DNA of 64,000 bases from Cololabis saira (Eukaryota; Chordata; Actinopteri; Beloniformes; Belonidae): positions 33,326,590 to 33,390,589 of the forward strand of contig NC_084591.1 of assembly GCF_033807715.1 (NCBI RefSeq). Direction: 5' to 3'. Below, piece by piece: positions 22,900-34,200 of the stretch. Positions within the stretch are counted from its first letter, which is position 1, and each line of letters starts with the position of its first letter. A model generated the notes under the pieces. That model did not search any database. It was not told the origin of the DNA and worked only from the letters and a program-made list of their open reading frames with translations. A program made the translations under genes and the position numbers.

Positions 22900-25800
22900 C
22901 TGAAGGAAAGAACATTGAAAGACAAGTCCAGGTGAATTGCATACATTTCTATGAGACTGAAAGGATCTGTACAAAAGATCTAAGCCGTGTACTTTGTAGG
23001 CAATGAAAACACTGTATGCAACATCATTTTGTTAATTTAGTCCAATCTTTCCAGGTCCATATTAAATTTAGACAACAAGAACCATTATTTTCAGCATCAA
23101 GTCAGCTTTTTTTATCAATAAATCAACTCGATAAACTATAAAACGAACGACCGCGCTGGTCCTTCTTTGTTTTTTTGTTCATTATTGCGACTGCTACATA
23201 CTAAGGAGCAGCACCTGCGATAAAACACCTGTAATTTCGTTGTGTATGAACAATGACATTTGTCCACATTTGTTACACAATGAATCGTTTGAAGGTCTGA
23301 TGAAGCCCCTCAAGACTAGTACCACCAGCTGATCATACACCTAAATATGGAAAATGGTCAAGATGTTCTCCATCGGTTCCTGAGCTATGCTGTTGAATGA
23401 TGGACAAAAAAGTGTTTGTGATGACCTTTGTAATGTCAGACTGAAATTTGACTTTCACTTAAAATGCAATAATTTATATACTGTTATGTATTTAAGGGTT
23501 GGATGGTTAGAGCGTTGGAGGGTTGGAGTGTTGGGGGGTTGGGGCTTGAAGGGTTGGAGCGGGGTTGGGGGTTGGAGGATGGAGGGTTGGAGGGTTGGAG
23601 GGTTGGGGGGTTGAAGCGTTGGAGGGTTGGGGGTTGGAGGTTGGGGGGTTGGAGGGTTGGAGAGTTGGAGGGTTGAAGCGTTTGAGTGTTGGGGGTTGGA
23701 GGTTGGAGGGTTGGAGGGGTTGGAGGGTTGGAGGGGTTGGAGGGGTTGGAGGATTGGAGGGTTGGCGGGTTGGAGGGTTGGGGGGTTGACGAGTTGGAGG
23801 GTTGGAGGATTGGACGGTTGGAGAGTTGGAGGGTTGGAGGGTCGAATTGGAGGGTTGGAGGATTGGACGGTTGGAGAGTTGGAGGGTTGGAGGGTCGAAT
23901 TGGAGGGTTGGAGGATTGGAGTGTTGGAGAGTTGGAGGGTTGGAGGGTCGAATTGGAGGGTTGGAGGATTGGAGTGTTGGAGAGTTGGAGGATTAGAGGG
24001 TTGGAGAGTTGGAGGGTTGGAGGGTTAGAGGGTTAGAGGGTTGGAGGGTTGGAGGGTTGGAGGGTTGGAGGGTTGGACGGTTGGACGGTTGGACGGTTGG
24101 AGAGTTGGAGGGTTGGAGGGTTGGAGGGTTGGAATTGGAAGGTTGGAGAATTGGAGTGTTGGAGAGTTGGAGGGTTGGAGAGTTGGAGGATTGGAGGGTT
24201 GGAGAGTTGGAGGGTTGGAGGGTTGGAGGGTTGGAGAGTTGGAGGGTTAGAGGGTTAGAGAGTTGGAGGGTTGGAGGGTTGGAGAGTTGGAGGGTTTGAG
24301 TTGTTGGAGAGTTGGAGGGTTGGAGAGTTGGAGGGTTGGAGGGTTGGAGAGTTGGAGGGTTGGAGGGTTGGAGGGTTGGAGTTGTTGGAGAGTTGGAGGG
24401 TTGGAGAGTTGGAGGGTTGGAGGGTTGGAGGATTGGAGGGTTGGAGAGTTGGAGGGTTAGAGGGTTAGAGGGTTGGAGGGTTGGAGAGTTGGAGGGTTGG
24501 AGGGTTGGAGAGTTGGAGGGTTGGAGGGTTGGAGGATTGGAGGGTTGGAGAGTTGGAGGGTTAGAGGGTTAGAGGGTTGGAGGGTTGGAGGGTTGGAGGG
24601 TTGGAGAGTTGGAGGGTTGGAGGATTGGAAGGTTGGAGAGTTGGAGGGTTCGGGGGTTGGAGAGTTGGAGGGTTAGAGGGTTAGAGAGTTGGAGGGTTGG
24701 AGGGTTGGAGAGTTGGAGGGTTTGAGTTGTTGGAGAGTTGGAGGGTTGGAGAGTTGGAGGGTTGGAGGGTTGGAGAGTTGGAGGGTTGGAGGGTTGGAGA
24801 GTTGGAGGGTTGGAGGGTTGGAGGGTTGGAGGGTTGGAGAGTTGGAGGGTTGGAGGATTGGAAGGTTGGAGAGTTGGAGAGTTGGAGGGTTCGGGGGTTG
24901 GAGGGTTGGAGGGTTGGAGGATTGGAGGGTTGGAGGGTTGGAGGTTTGGAGGGTTGGAGGGTTGGAGGTTTGGAGGGTTGGAGGGTTGGAGAGTTGGAGG
25001 GTTGGAGGGTTGGAGGGTTAGAGGGTTAGAGGGTTAGAGGGTTGGAGAGTTGGAGAGTTGGAGGGTTGGAGGGTTGGAGGGTTGGAGGGTTGGAGGATTG
25101 TAGGGTTGAAGGGTTGGAGGGTTGGGGGTTATAACCGTTTGAGGGTTGAAGAGTTGGAGTGTTGGGGGGTTGACGAGTTGGAGGGTTGGAGGATTGGACG
25201 GTTGGAGAGTTGGAGGGTCGGAGGGTTGGAATTGGAGGGTTGGAGGATTGGAGTGTTGGAGAGTTGGAGGGTTGGAGGGTTAGAGGGTTAGAGTGTTGGA
25301 GGGTTGGAGGGTTGGAGAGTTGGAGGATTGGAGGGTTGGAGAGTTGGAGGATTGGAGGGTTGGAGGATTGGAGGGTTGGAAGGTTGGGGGGTTGGAGAGT
25401 TGGAGGGTTAGAGGGTTAGAGGGTTGGAGGGTTGGAGGGTTGGAGCGTTGGTGGGTTGAAGAGTTGGAGGGTTGGAGGATTGGAGGGTTGGAAGGTTGGA
25501 GAGTTGGGTAGTTGGGGGCTACAAGTAAATGGAATGTAAATCACAGATATTCACCTTTGAATGAATGTTGATGGCTGCTTGATGACGTGGGCTTCATAAC
25601 ATATTGTAATAAAAGGTACTTGAGTGGGTATTTTAGTGAATGACATCATGTTTGTTCGTCCTTGAAGACCCAACAAAGGAGGCAAGGAAATTCTTGGCAG
25701 CTGGTCTCTCACAATGTCCCACAACATCATTGCAATTTTCAAAGGCTATAAAATATATTCAAATCATTTTGGCTTGTATGATTTTATGTCATTTGGAAAG

Positions 25801-28800
25801 CAGGACATGGTACCGTGTGATCGTAAATGTTTTTCATCAAGAATGAGTGATGTAAAATCACCAATACAAAAAAACTTTCTAAAACATTCATTTGGGATTA
25901 ATCAGACTTTTTTTATTGTGAGCTATGCAACTTAGACATTAATTTTTAAAGTTCAAAGTTGACCAAAACAATACTTTGAAGGTATACATTTCTAACAATA
26001 TGTGAGGGTTAGGAAAATAAAAACTTTTTTATGTAAATCTTTCTGTATTGATGGTGAATAAGAACTGCTAGTCAGGCTCATCTCCCCCAAAATGAGGAAA
26101 AGAGGATGTAACAAATACAGGAGAGTACTTTTGTCCTGAAGGCAGGCTCTGGTAGGCAGTACAGTCCACCTGAGGACATTAGACTAACATTCCAGTCCAC
26201 TTCTTCTTAGGACAAGAGACACTTTCATACCGGCCAGACTCACACAATAGGAGTTTTATTAAACTAACAAAGAGCTCTTTCACTTTCCTCTGCCCATCTG
26301 TAATGGAGTCTATCACACAGTCTGCAACAGTCCGATACAGTCAGCGCTTCAGCAGAACCTATGAGGATCTGTTACATTTGGTATCAATAGTCAGGACGTA
26401 TTTAGCTTTTTCCCTTTTAAGTGATAGGACTGAGTTGGACACGTTTCTTGCTGCCGTCCAGCATTATATCACAGCAATGCCAACTGTTCACTGCGTGAGC
26501 TTTAATGAGAAAATCCGTCAGACTTCAGTCGAGTGTCTCTCGGATAAAAGACCAGTTTTAGAGATGTACTGACAGAACCGGTAGATCCCAGATGTAACGA
26601 CAACATAAATGGACTCATGAATCTGCTGCTGGCTCTCGGAAGTAAACTGAACAGTGTTGTGATGTAAGGGAGAGCAGACTACATGGTGAGTTAGCCATGG
26701 TGGCGTCACAAGGACGCTAAAGTTTACTTGTGGCTCATTCCACAGGTTGTCATAAAAATCAATGTCACTCATTAGAAAACGCATTAAAATAACATGTTTA
26801 ACTCTTAGAAATTGCAGTTTCTTTAAAGAAGTCTACAAAAGCATATTCTGACAGTAAATTAGCCGAAAAACACAGAAGAAGGATTGGTGACGTCATCGCT
26901 AAGACTCTTTGAACTACTTTCTCATCTCAGTGGACTCTCGTTGGTGAAATTTAAAAGTTCTGCTCTGAGTTTGGACATGAGCAGGAGAATTTCCTGTTCC
27001 CCCACGGCAGGCAAATAGCAAACAGAGGATTTGGTGCAAATCACAAGAGGCATTTATTCGAAACAAGGAAGCACAGCTGACATAAACAAATAGTTTGCAG
27101 CGTGTGATTGCTGAAGATTTCCTCTGGTACTGAGGGAGTGTAATGCAATGTGAGGAATCTGACCTTTCCAGCTGTGAAACATTTAAGGGTCCCTCTGGAG
27201 TTGCCTGTAAGCGAATCGCACTGCAGCGCAAAAATGGACATAGAGGGCTTAATGTCCAGCCGAGGTCATCTCCTCTGCCCGAGGACGGCAGCTTCTCACT
27301 GCATCCCCGCAGTAAACCGTGGAGCTCAGCGCTCACACAGAGGTGCTACACCCTCATGCACACCGTGGTGACAGCTCCCAGAACCAGGGCACTGGGACAG
27401 CTTCCCACAACCTCATCCGCTGCTGCCGCATGTAAATAAACAGGAATATCTGACATGTGTCGCAGGCTAATTCAATTTTGTGACTCATTTTATAGCTTTT
27501 TATGTCACACTATGAAAACTGTGAGTCTCAAACCTTGTCTCGTAGAAGATTTCTCATCATTTGCTATCCACCTGAGGTCATTTAAACTAAACAAGCATTA
27601 GATGTGTATCATATGTGCTGCACACTGCAGCTCAATGTCAATCTGTCCTGAACACCTGCAGGGTTTCTGACCAAACATCTACTGAGAGAACCTCAAAGAA
27701 ACCGTAGTTAAAGATCGTTGAAGTTACCTGGATCCTCTCACCATAGTGTAGCGTGACCTCTTCAACTTCGGTCATAAAAACACCTCTCTGCCAGACAGGA
27801 TATTTCTTCTGAGCAGTAAATGTTATTTTGGACGTTCTTGTCCGAATCCAACTTTCTGGGATAAGTTTTTCTGGGATAATACATAAACATTTCCTCAGTT
27901 GAAGCAACCTCATGACTCATGCAAAACCGTCACAATACGCCACCGTTGGCTACGGATCGCCCCAGGAAAAGCATATGGAAGGGAATATTGTTTGCTGAAT
28001 CACATCAATTAAAAAATACAAGTGTGGCTCTGTCCTGATAACCCTCGCGCCTCCACACTTCCCTCCTCAATGGCAGTAAACAAATCCAGAGGAGTTTGCT
28101 TCTACGAGGAAACTCTGCATGTTTCTCCCTCTGAGAGGTCTTGTGTGCATTGTGAATGAACGTTTTACTCAGGACGCACAAGACTGCATCATCTGTTGTA
28201 CTCAATAAACCACAAACTCCAAATACGGAGGATCATGAGCATGCATGGTGGCAAAAAGACTGTTTACATATTCACACCATCAAATCACACAATGGGGACT
28301 ATGAGTGCATGACCCGGAGAGGTCTCTAAGTTGCACTAATTCCTTACAGATTGATCTGTTTCATTCAAAGTTTCTGCTGGTTCAGCAGTCACACTATTAG
28401 CACGCAGCTTTTACTGGGACATACTGTAACATCACCAGAGACAAACACACACGCACTGTGTCTGAATTTAGTGTAATGCCTGGTTTGATTTTAGGCTGTT
28501 GATGCACTGAACTCTTAAAAGCCTTTGGTTAAGAAATAATTTACAACTTAAATAAGGGCTTTTAAATTGTCTCCCTTTTTACAACACTCACAAATAAAAG
28601 AAGCCACAAGAGACAGTTTACCACTCTGGAAATAGGATCAAGGGAGAATGCCCGATGAGTTATGTCTGAAGTCCCACTAATTAAAACCAGTGAAGGGACT
28701 GAGAGCTGCCCCTGAACAAAATATGTCACATTTTGTGTAAATAAAGATGCTTTACATTGATTTTGAGATGATGGGGGAAAAAAGCGAGAGATGCAATCTT

Positions 28801-29017
28801 CCGGTTAATTGACAGGCAGTATTTATCATGCAGCATGACATGCTCCAACTTTGAAATAAGCTCTAGAAAGTGACATAAAGAACACCATCTTTATGAGATA
28901 AAAATAAGTCCAGAAGAAGTCAACAAGAAACGACTAACCAATCCAAACCTTACAAAAGGGACAAACATATGACGGTCCGCATCTAGAGCTCAGTAAAGTC
29001 AGGAGACCTTCGCTCAC
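22900..29017 (-). other. Probable 5' intron of gas2
   Basis: This lies between the acceptor of the first coding exon and a candidate untranslated exon near 29 kb. It holds the 2 kb GGTTGGAG minisatellite. In 25520-29017 I recognise nothing coding; open frames of 60-140 codons there look like chance. Confidence 0.4.
23500..25520. repeat. 2 kb GGTTGGAG minisatellite
   Basis: The + strand is an almost unbroken run of 8 bp units of the form GGTTGGAG with variants (AGTTGGAG, GGTTAGAG, GATTGGAG, GGTCGAAT, TGTTGGAG). The variants form higher-order blocks, for instance repeated groups around TCGAATTGGAGGG at 23840-23960 and a GTTTGAGTTGTTGGAG block at 24293 and again at 24719. Because 8 is not a multiple of 3 and the unit has no stop in most phases, all three forward frames read long Gly/Trp/Arg/Val/Leu/Glu strings. 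These are artefacts, not proteins. Dense GG and GGG tracts on one strand could form G-quadruplexes. Confidence 0.97.
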
Positions 29018-29150
29018 CCTGTGGGTTCAGCTCGCTGGTGCGCACCTTCCTCTCTCTCGTCCTGTGAGCTGCTGAATCCCAGTTTTCATACTTCTCTCAG
29101 CGGTGCACCGACGCACAGGTTAACCTCACGTCCACTGAACTAATGTGCAC
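29018..29150 (-). other. Candidate untranslated first exon of gas2
   Basis: On the - strand this segment ends CTGAACCCACAGG|GTGAGCG, a strong donor site (cut after 29018). The first coding exon of gas2 begins with an acceptor 12 bases before its ATG, so an upstream non-coding exon must exist, and this one has suitable position and strand. The upstream limit is a guess. No transcript evidence is available to me. Confidence 0.35.
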
Positions 29151-29217
29151 TGGTTTTCCTCGCTGCGCAGTTCATGCAGACCTGACTCTGCACACACGCA
29201 CTCGCACACTCACAGCG

Positions 29218-29221
29218 CTGC

Positions 29222-29262
<41 letters not shown>
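29218..29262. repeat. (CTG)9(ATG)6 trinucleotide repeat
   Basis: Nine CTG units run directly into six ATG units. The run lies just upstream of the candidate gas2 first exon. Confidence 0.95.
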
Positions 29263-29263
<1 letters not shown>

Positions 29264-29566
29264 GAGGGAATATGATCCTTGTGGCAATGCCTCCTTTTTC
29301 TTGTATCAAAATGTCAGTCTGTGAAATGTTATTCTCAAATACATGTTGATTGAATTACGTCTGTATCCTCTTTGCGCATCCAGTCTTCATACAAAGACCC
29401 CTGCTATGTGCCAGATACTATAGATACACTATGTTGCCTATAATCATTTTTAAAGGATCTGTATTTTTGTTGGAAATTCATTTACGTAATAAATGACGAA
29501 CAGTCCAAAATAAATACATATTTGACGTTGTTTTCTTTCGCGAGGCTTAAGTTGTTTTTATTGGGG

Positions 29567-29592
29567 GTTTTGTGTGTGTGTGTGTGTGTGTG
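29567..29592. repeat. (TG)n microsatellite
   Basis: A run of about a dozen TG units lies between gas2 and fancf. Confidence 0.9.
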
Positions 29593-29930
29593 TTTGTTTT
29601 GTCTTTGTTTTTTGGCAACAACATTGCCCAAAAGTACGAGGTGAAATACATAAACATTGACCTGAATCTCGTGTTTGTGGCATTCAGTTACTCGGTGGCT
29701 TTTATTTTGAAACTCAAAAGAGTTGCCAATACGCATGCGCAGTGATAAACGCGGCACAAACGCTACCGGTCCGCCGATTGTTGGGTCAAAACAAGTGAGT
29801 TTATAAAAAAAAATATTACAGTAATTCACATTAATGTAGTATGTGCATATATTTTTAATGTGAGGCATTTTAACTATCCCGGAAAATGTTTTAAAATGCA
29901 CCGCCGGAAGTATTGTTAATGTTTACTATT

Positions 29931-30040
29931 AAGGCTGATTTATGGTTCCGCGTTAAATCGACGCAGAGCCCTACGCGCACCGTACGCCTAGGGCTATCAT
30001 GGATCTGCGTCGATTTAACGCGTAACCATAATTTAGGCTT
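29931..30040. mobile_element. Hairpin MITE just upstream of fancf
   Basis: The left arm AAGGCTGATTTATGGTTCCG continues GTTAAATCGACGCAGAGCCC. The right arm reads TGCGTCGATTTAACGCG, then TAACCATAATTTAGGCTT, an imperfect inverted copy. The arms match the element at 2749-2907, so both belong to one family. It ends about 110 bases before the fancf ATG. Confidence 0.75.
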
Positions 30041-30150
30041 CATGTGGGCTCCAGCGAACTACCGCTGCAACTTTGAGGCAGGAGGATGAAAGTGATGTTT
30101 ATGCTGTCTTTTCTCCCTCAGTTGGCCAGAAGAGGCCGGGCTGTGCATGC

Positions 30151-31239
30151 ATGGAGGCGTTGCTGCGGGACGTGTCGGGCGCGGCGGAGCTGCTGGCCGC
30201 GGCGGCGCACGGCGGCGGGGCGGCTCGCTGGGACCGGCCCGCGCTGCACAGAGCCTTCACCTGGGCTCAATACTGCGAGCACGTCCACGCCAGGTTCCAG
30301 GGAAACACCGCCATCAGAGGGGCTCTGGAGAAGCAGCTGCAGATCACAAATCAAAGTTTGCAAGCTGCTTTTCCCGAGTGTTCCCTGCAGGTGTCCTTCT
30401 CGGACCTGCGCCGCTGCCAGCAGCTGCTGCTCTCCGGGCTGCTGAGCAACCCCGAGCTGCCCGGCTCCGCCCTCAACATGCTTTTTGAGACCAAAGAAGA
30501 CCCTGGTGTTGGTGTCATGGATAGTGAGTACGAGGAGGACGCCACTGGCCTCTGTAGCTACCTCATTCAGTGCAAGTCAGCTTGTAAAGTCCTGCATGCT
30601 CTGTCCAGCTCGTCAGCTGTGGGTGCTGATGCTGAGGTGCAGGGGGAGATGCTGATGGAGAGGCTGGCCGCTCTGCTGGGCCAAGGCGGTGACCTCCACC
30701 GGGACCGGGCACAGCACCTTTTGCACTCAGTCCTACAGGTATTTGATGGAGCGGTGCAGCATTTCTGTCTCGTCATCGCCGCAGCTCTGCTGACAACAAA
30801 ACATTCGGCTGCACAAACGACCGCGCGGGATTTTCTGTTGGACTGGCTGCAGAATCAACACGGTTTGCTGCAGTGCATGTGTTCTGAGTTGCCCTCCGGA
30901 CTGATGAGAGATCTGGCTAGGGAGCAGCAGAAATGTAGAGGTGTGTTCTGCAGCGGACTGAAGAAGTGGGCCTCAGAGATGGAGTACAGCATGAACGGGG
31001 AGGGATGGGTCCACTCCAGCACAAACCCCACGCTGTCCTTCCAGAAACTAGTTGAGCGCTTTTGGGCTTTGTTCGAGGCCTGTCCGTCTCTGAGGGTGAA
31101 GACAGAAGATGAGCTGAATGCCTTGAAGGTTTCTGATGGAGACTTTGATGTTGAAGGTCTGAGCGTGTGGGGAGACATCTTATCAGCATTAAACAGACAA
31201 AACCTTTCTTCAGGGGTGGAGGAGATCACCAAAATATAG
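30151..31239 (+). CDS. fancf: Fanconi anemia group F protein, single coding exon
   Basis: One uninterrupted frame of 362 residues fits the intronless coding region and size of FANCF (374 remembered in human). The ATG at 30151 is chosen because MEALLRDVSGAAELL aligns with the human start MESLLQHLDRFSELL; the open frame upstream has no ATG. Also matching are HRAFTWAQYCEHVHARF (human RRALQWARYLRHIHRRF) and the end DGDFDVEGLSVWGDILSAL (human DGDFEVPGLSIWTDLLLAL). FANCF is a helical adaptor in the nuclear Fanconi core complex, bridging FANCC/FANCE and FANCG/FANCA/FANCM so that FANCD2-FANCI is monoubiquitinated in crosslink repair. The 5' third is rich in GC and CpG. The gene has the same strand relation to its neighbours as in mammals. 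Confidence 0.94.
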   Translation: MEALLRDVSGAAELLAAAAHGGGAARWDRPALHRAFTWAQYCEHVHARFQGNTAIRGALEKQLQITNQSLQAAFPECSLQVSFSDLRRCQQLLLSGLLSNPELPGSALNMLFETKEDPGVGVMDSEYEEDATGLCSYLIQCKSACKVLHALSSSSAVGADAEVQGEMLMERLAALLGQGGDLHRDRAQHLLHSVLQVFDGAVQHFCLVIAAALLTTKHSAAQTTARDFLLDWLQNQHGLLQCMCSELPSGLMRDLAREQQKCRGVFCSGLKKWASEMEYSMNGEGWVHSSTNPTLSFQKLVERFWALFEACPSLRVKTEDELNALKVSDGDFDVEGLSVWGDILSALNRQNLSSGVEEITKI

Positions 31240-31269
31240 GCATTAGATTTATTCATCCATTTTTTTTTA

Positions 31270-31281
31270 AATAAAAATAAA
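31270..31281 (+). terminator. fancf poly(A) signals
   Basis: Two back-to-back AATAAA hexamers begin 31 bases after the stop codon. A further ATTAAA at 31584-31589 could serve a longer transcript. Confidence 0.55.
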
Positions 31282-31289
31282 GAGGTCCC

Positions 31290-34200
31290 GTCTAGCAATG
31301 CTTTAAACAGCTGAACAATGGCACCTTTTCTGCCGTTTAATGTTTTACTTCATCAGATCAAACAGTTGCAACCACAACTTTGTGTCTAAGTTTTACACGT
31401 TTTTTTATTTTAACTTTGTTCATGGATTTTTGAGTTTAAAAATATTTAAGTACCTGATTTTGCCAAATGAAGTGGAGGTTTTTGTTTGACAAAATATTAA
31501 TATTATAGTTATATTGGAGTCTGTCATTTTATACACGTTGTAATTTTATATATTAATGTTTGAGTTTACTAAGGAAAGTGCACATTAAAGCCTTGATTGT
31601 GACTTTATGATTCTATTATTGTGATTATTTTGGTCATTTTCATTTATTCAGTTGGATTGATGAAGTGTGCAGATTTGGACAGGTAGTAGCTTTCAGCAGC
31701 CAATCATAAGCGAGACCTAAATTAGATGTAACAGAGTCAATAAAACTAAATAAGAAATATATCCTCAGCTGCTAATTGATGCAGACGTGCAAAAAAATTA
31801 ATTATATCAAAAAGGACAAAGAAGGAACTGCAGTAAGCCTTCAGAAGAAGTGTAATTACTCTTTTCTGTGCACACCTCAAATTACTTTCAATTTCTGTCA
31901 CCGTCTGTCAGCAACCCCTCAAGCTGCACTCAATCCAGGTTTATTAATCTGTGTTGGTTTACTGCCAGTCATGTGACTTGACTGCCAATTTGCACATCTC
32001 AGAGCTCGTCCCCTCTGCGGTGAGGGGATCAGTTAGTCAGATCAGGCGTCGTCAATCAGGCCGACGGCAGGAGCTGGTGTGTGACACGTCTCTGTCAGGC
32101 GGCGGATTAGAGCCCCGACCGCTGGGTGGAGGAAACACCAACACGGCCACGGCTCGTTTAACACGCCATGAAAGCAATTCACATGGAGACAGACAAGGGT
32201 CAGTGAACAAAGGGCAACATGTACACAACCAATTTATTTCCAACCGATAAAAAACATATGCACCAGGCGGGACGGGAACCAACCGTGACTCCTAAACTGT
32301 GAATCCACTTAGACTCACTCGTAAGTAGAATTCTGTCAGATTGAAGACAAAAACAAAGAAGGCACGAGGACTTTGTTACACAGTGAAATGAGACTTGTAA
32401 TGTTGCTGCCGAGGAGCAAGGTTGCATTTTGTTTTTTGTTTTTTTTTGTGTTTCTCACTTTTATTCGCAGCCTTAACAACTGACGGAGGAGGTGACCATC
32501 CAGGTGAGGGTTCACATGTGTTGCTGTTTGAGAACAAGATGACGCTTTGTTGTAGTCTGTATTTACATACACCATGAGCTTAAACTAATTATTCATAAAG
32601 AACAATTACCCACATAAGAATTAAGGATCCTTTATTATTGTGAATTAAATATCTAACAGAGACTTATTTATCAGCCAATTATTTTGATTTATAAATAAGA
32701 ACAACTTGCTGCCATACTCCTCTGTTAAGTTTAAAGGATCATTGCAGACGGCAGGCTGAGCTGAACACGTTTAAAAGAGAAATCAAGAGTCAAAGCACAA
32801 AACTCCTGTAAGTCATGTCGACTTATTTCTTTGTGGAGATATTTCTCGGTCTGATGAAACATTTCCTCTGAGCAGGGAAATATCTGAATCTGCCCAAGAC
32901 GGCGCTGTATGTCCTCCTCCCATGCGTTAGTTTCTATTCTGACATGTGAGATATTGTTCTTTGTCAGCGTGAGCCAGCAAACTGCAGCGAGACGTGCTGT
33001 TCTGCTGCTCCTGAGGGGTCACGGAGGAGAACATTCATTAAAACTCAGATCCAGTCACCATCTGGTGGTGTGAATAGGGAGTCCTCTGAGGGGGGCGGGG
33101 GGTGGGCGCCAGCGGGTAGAGCCCTCCCTCAGCACGCGCCTAAGCCGCTCCAGCTCGGCCCCTGGGTGCCCCCCCCCCCCCCCCCAGAACACCTGTGTCC
33201 CACTCAAAGCACGCTGGGGATGAGTGGCCAGCTTCATCTGACATGCAGGGGGCACGGAGACCGATGCTGGAAAACATTTGTCAGAAAGATAACGAGGTGA
33301 ACCTGTGTTTTTATGTATTTTATTTTTTTATGTGTATCAAGTGTGCAGCTGGGGTGGGGGGGTTCCACTTTGTCCTTGTCAATGCTGTAAATCTGCACCG
33401 TCAGACACTCCAGTGAGGTGCTGCGCTGCAGATATTTTTCTATTTTGAGGAAAGTGGGGGGGGGGGGGGCTGCTCTTTAGATGGTGTTGCTACGCTGATA
33501 AAACTAAAAAAGAACATTTAGACCCACACGTAGGAACTGATATAAAGATAACTCATTCCTTTTTTGACTCATCTTTAAGCTAAATATCCACTTGACTCCT
33601 GTAACCTGAACTCTTGGGACACCAGTGTGGCGCTCTGTGGTGTTGGACAAACAATTCATGGATCACTTATAAAATCTGATTGTGATGCAAAGAAAAAATG
33701 TCTGTTTTCCTTAAAAGAAAACATTCGTGTAGAAGCTCAAAGCACAAACTGAAATATTCAGCTAATATGTTTCCCATGGTGATTTGCCAGCATGCTCTAT
33801 CATGTTAAATCTAATCATCCATTGTTTGCCTCTGATTTACTACAAGCATGTATGAAGGTGTCAAGGTAATCTGACATGGGGGAGGGGAGCCCTGATAGAT
33901 TACATCACATGCACTTCCAGATATGCACCTCCAGATACTGTGGAGGATAAACAACTGAACGCAGCACTCCTCATGCTCTGAGTCCCATCTTATTTTAGAT
34001 ATATACGGCAGCTCTGAAAACATCCCCCCTTTATGGCATCACCGCCTCGTCGCAGCGGGCGTTATAAAAGCCAGAGAGCTGCTGATAAATGTTTACACGC
34101 AGACGGAGAGTGAGCACAGATGAACGTCTTCGTAGTTACGGGGAACCAAGCAGGCTGGAGACAGGCAGAATTTACATACCACAGAAGGAGGATTTGTGCA

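Larger units (their letters stand above)
29151..30150. promoter_or_regulatory. Probable divergent gas2/fancf promoter zone
   Basis: This is inferred from position: fancf starts at 30151 on + and a possible gas2 exon starts near 29150 on -. It contains (CTG)9(ATG)6, a TG run, a CpG-rich hairpin MITE and a pyrimidine tract ending CTTTTCTCCCTCAG at 30107-30120 that looks like a splice acceptor for an untranslated fancf exon. No TATA box was assigned. Confidence 0.35.

Noticed and set aside
23387..25511. Many long forward open frames rich in GWRVGGLE
   Set aside because: They are translations of the 8 bp minisatellite in all three frames, with no splice context and no family.
26914..27439. Overlapping open frames of about 100-140 codons on both strands
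   Set aside because: They have no motifs, codon bias or splice continuity, and sit in the gas2 5' intron or intergenic DNA.
30073..30150. N-terminal extension of fancf
   Set aside because: The upstream in-frame codons begin at a TTG and contain no ATG; family alignment starts at the ATG at 30151.
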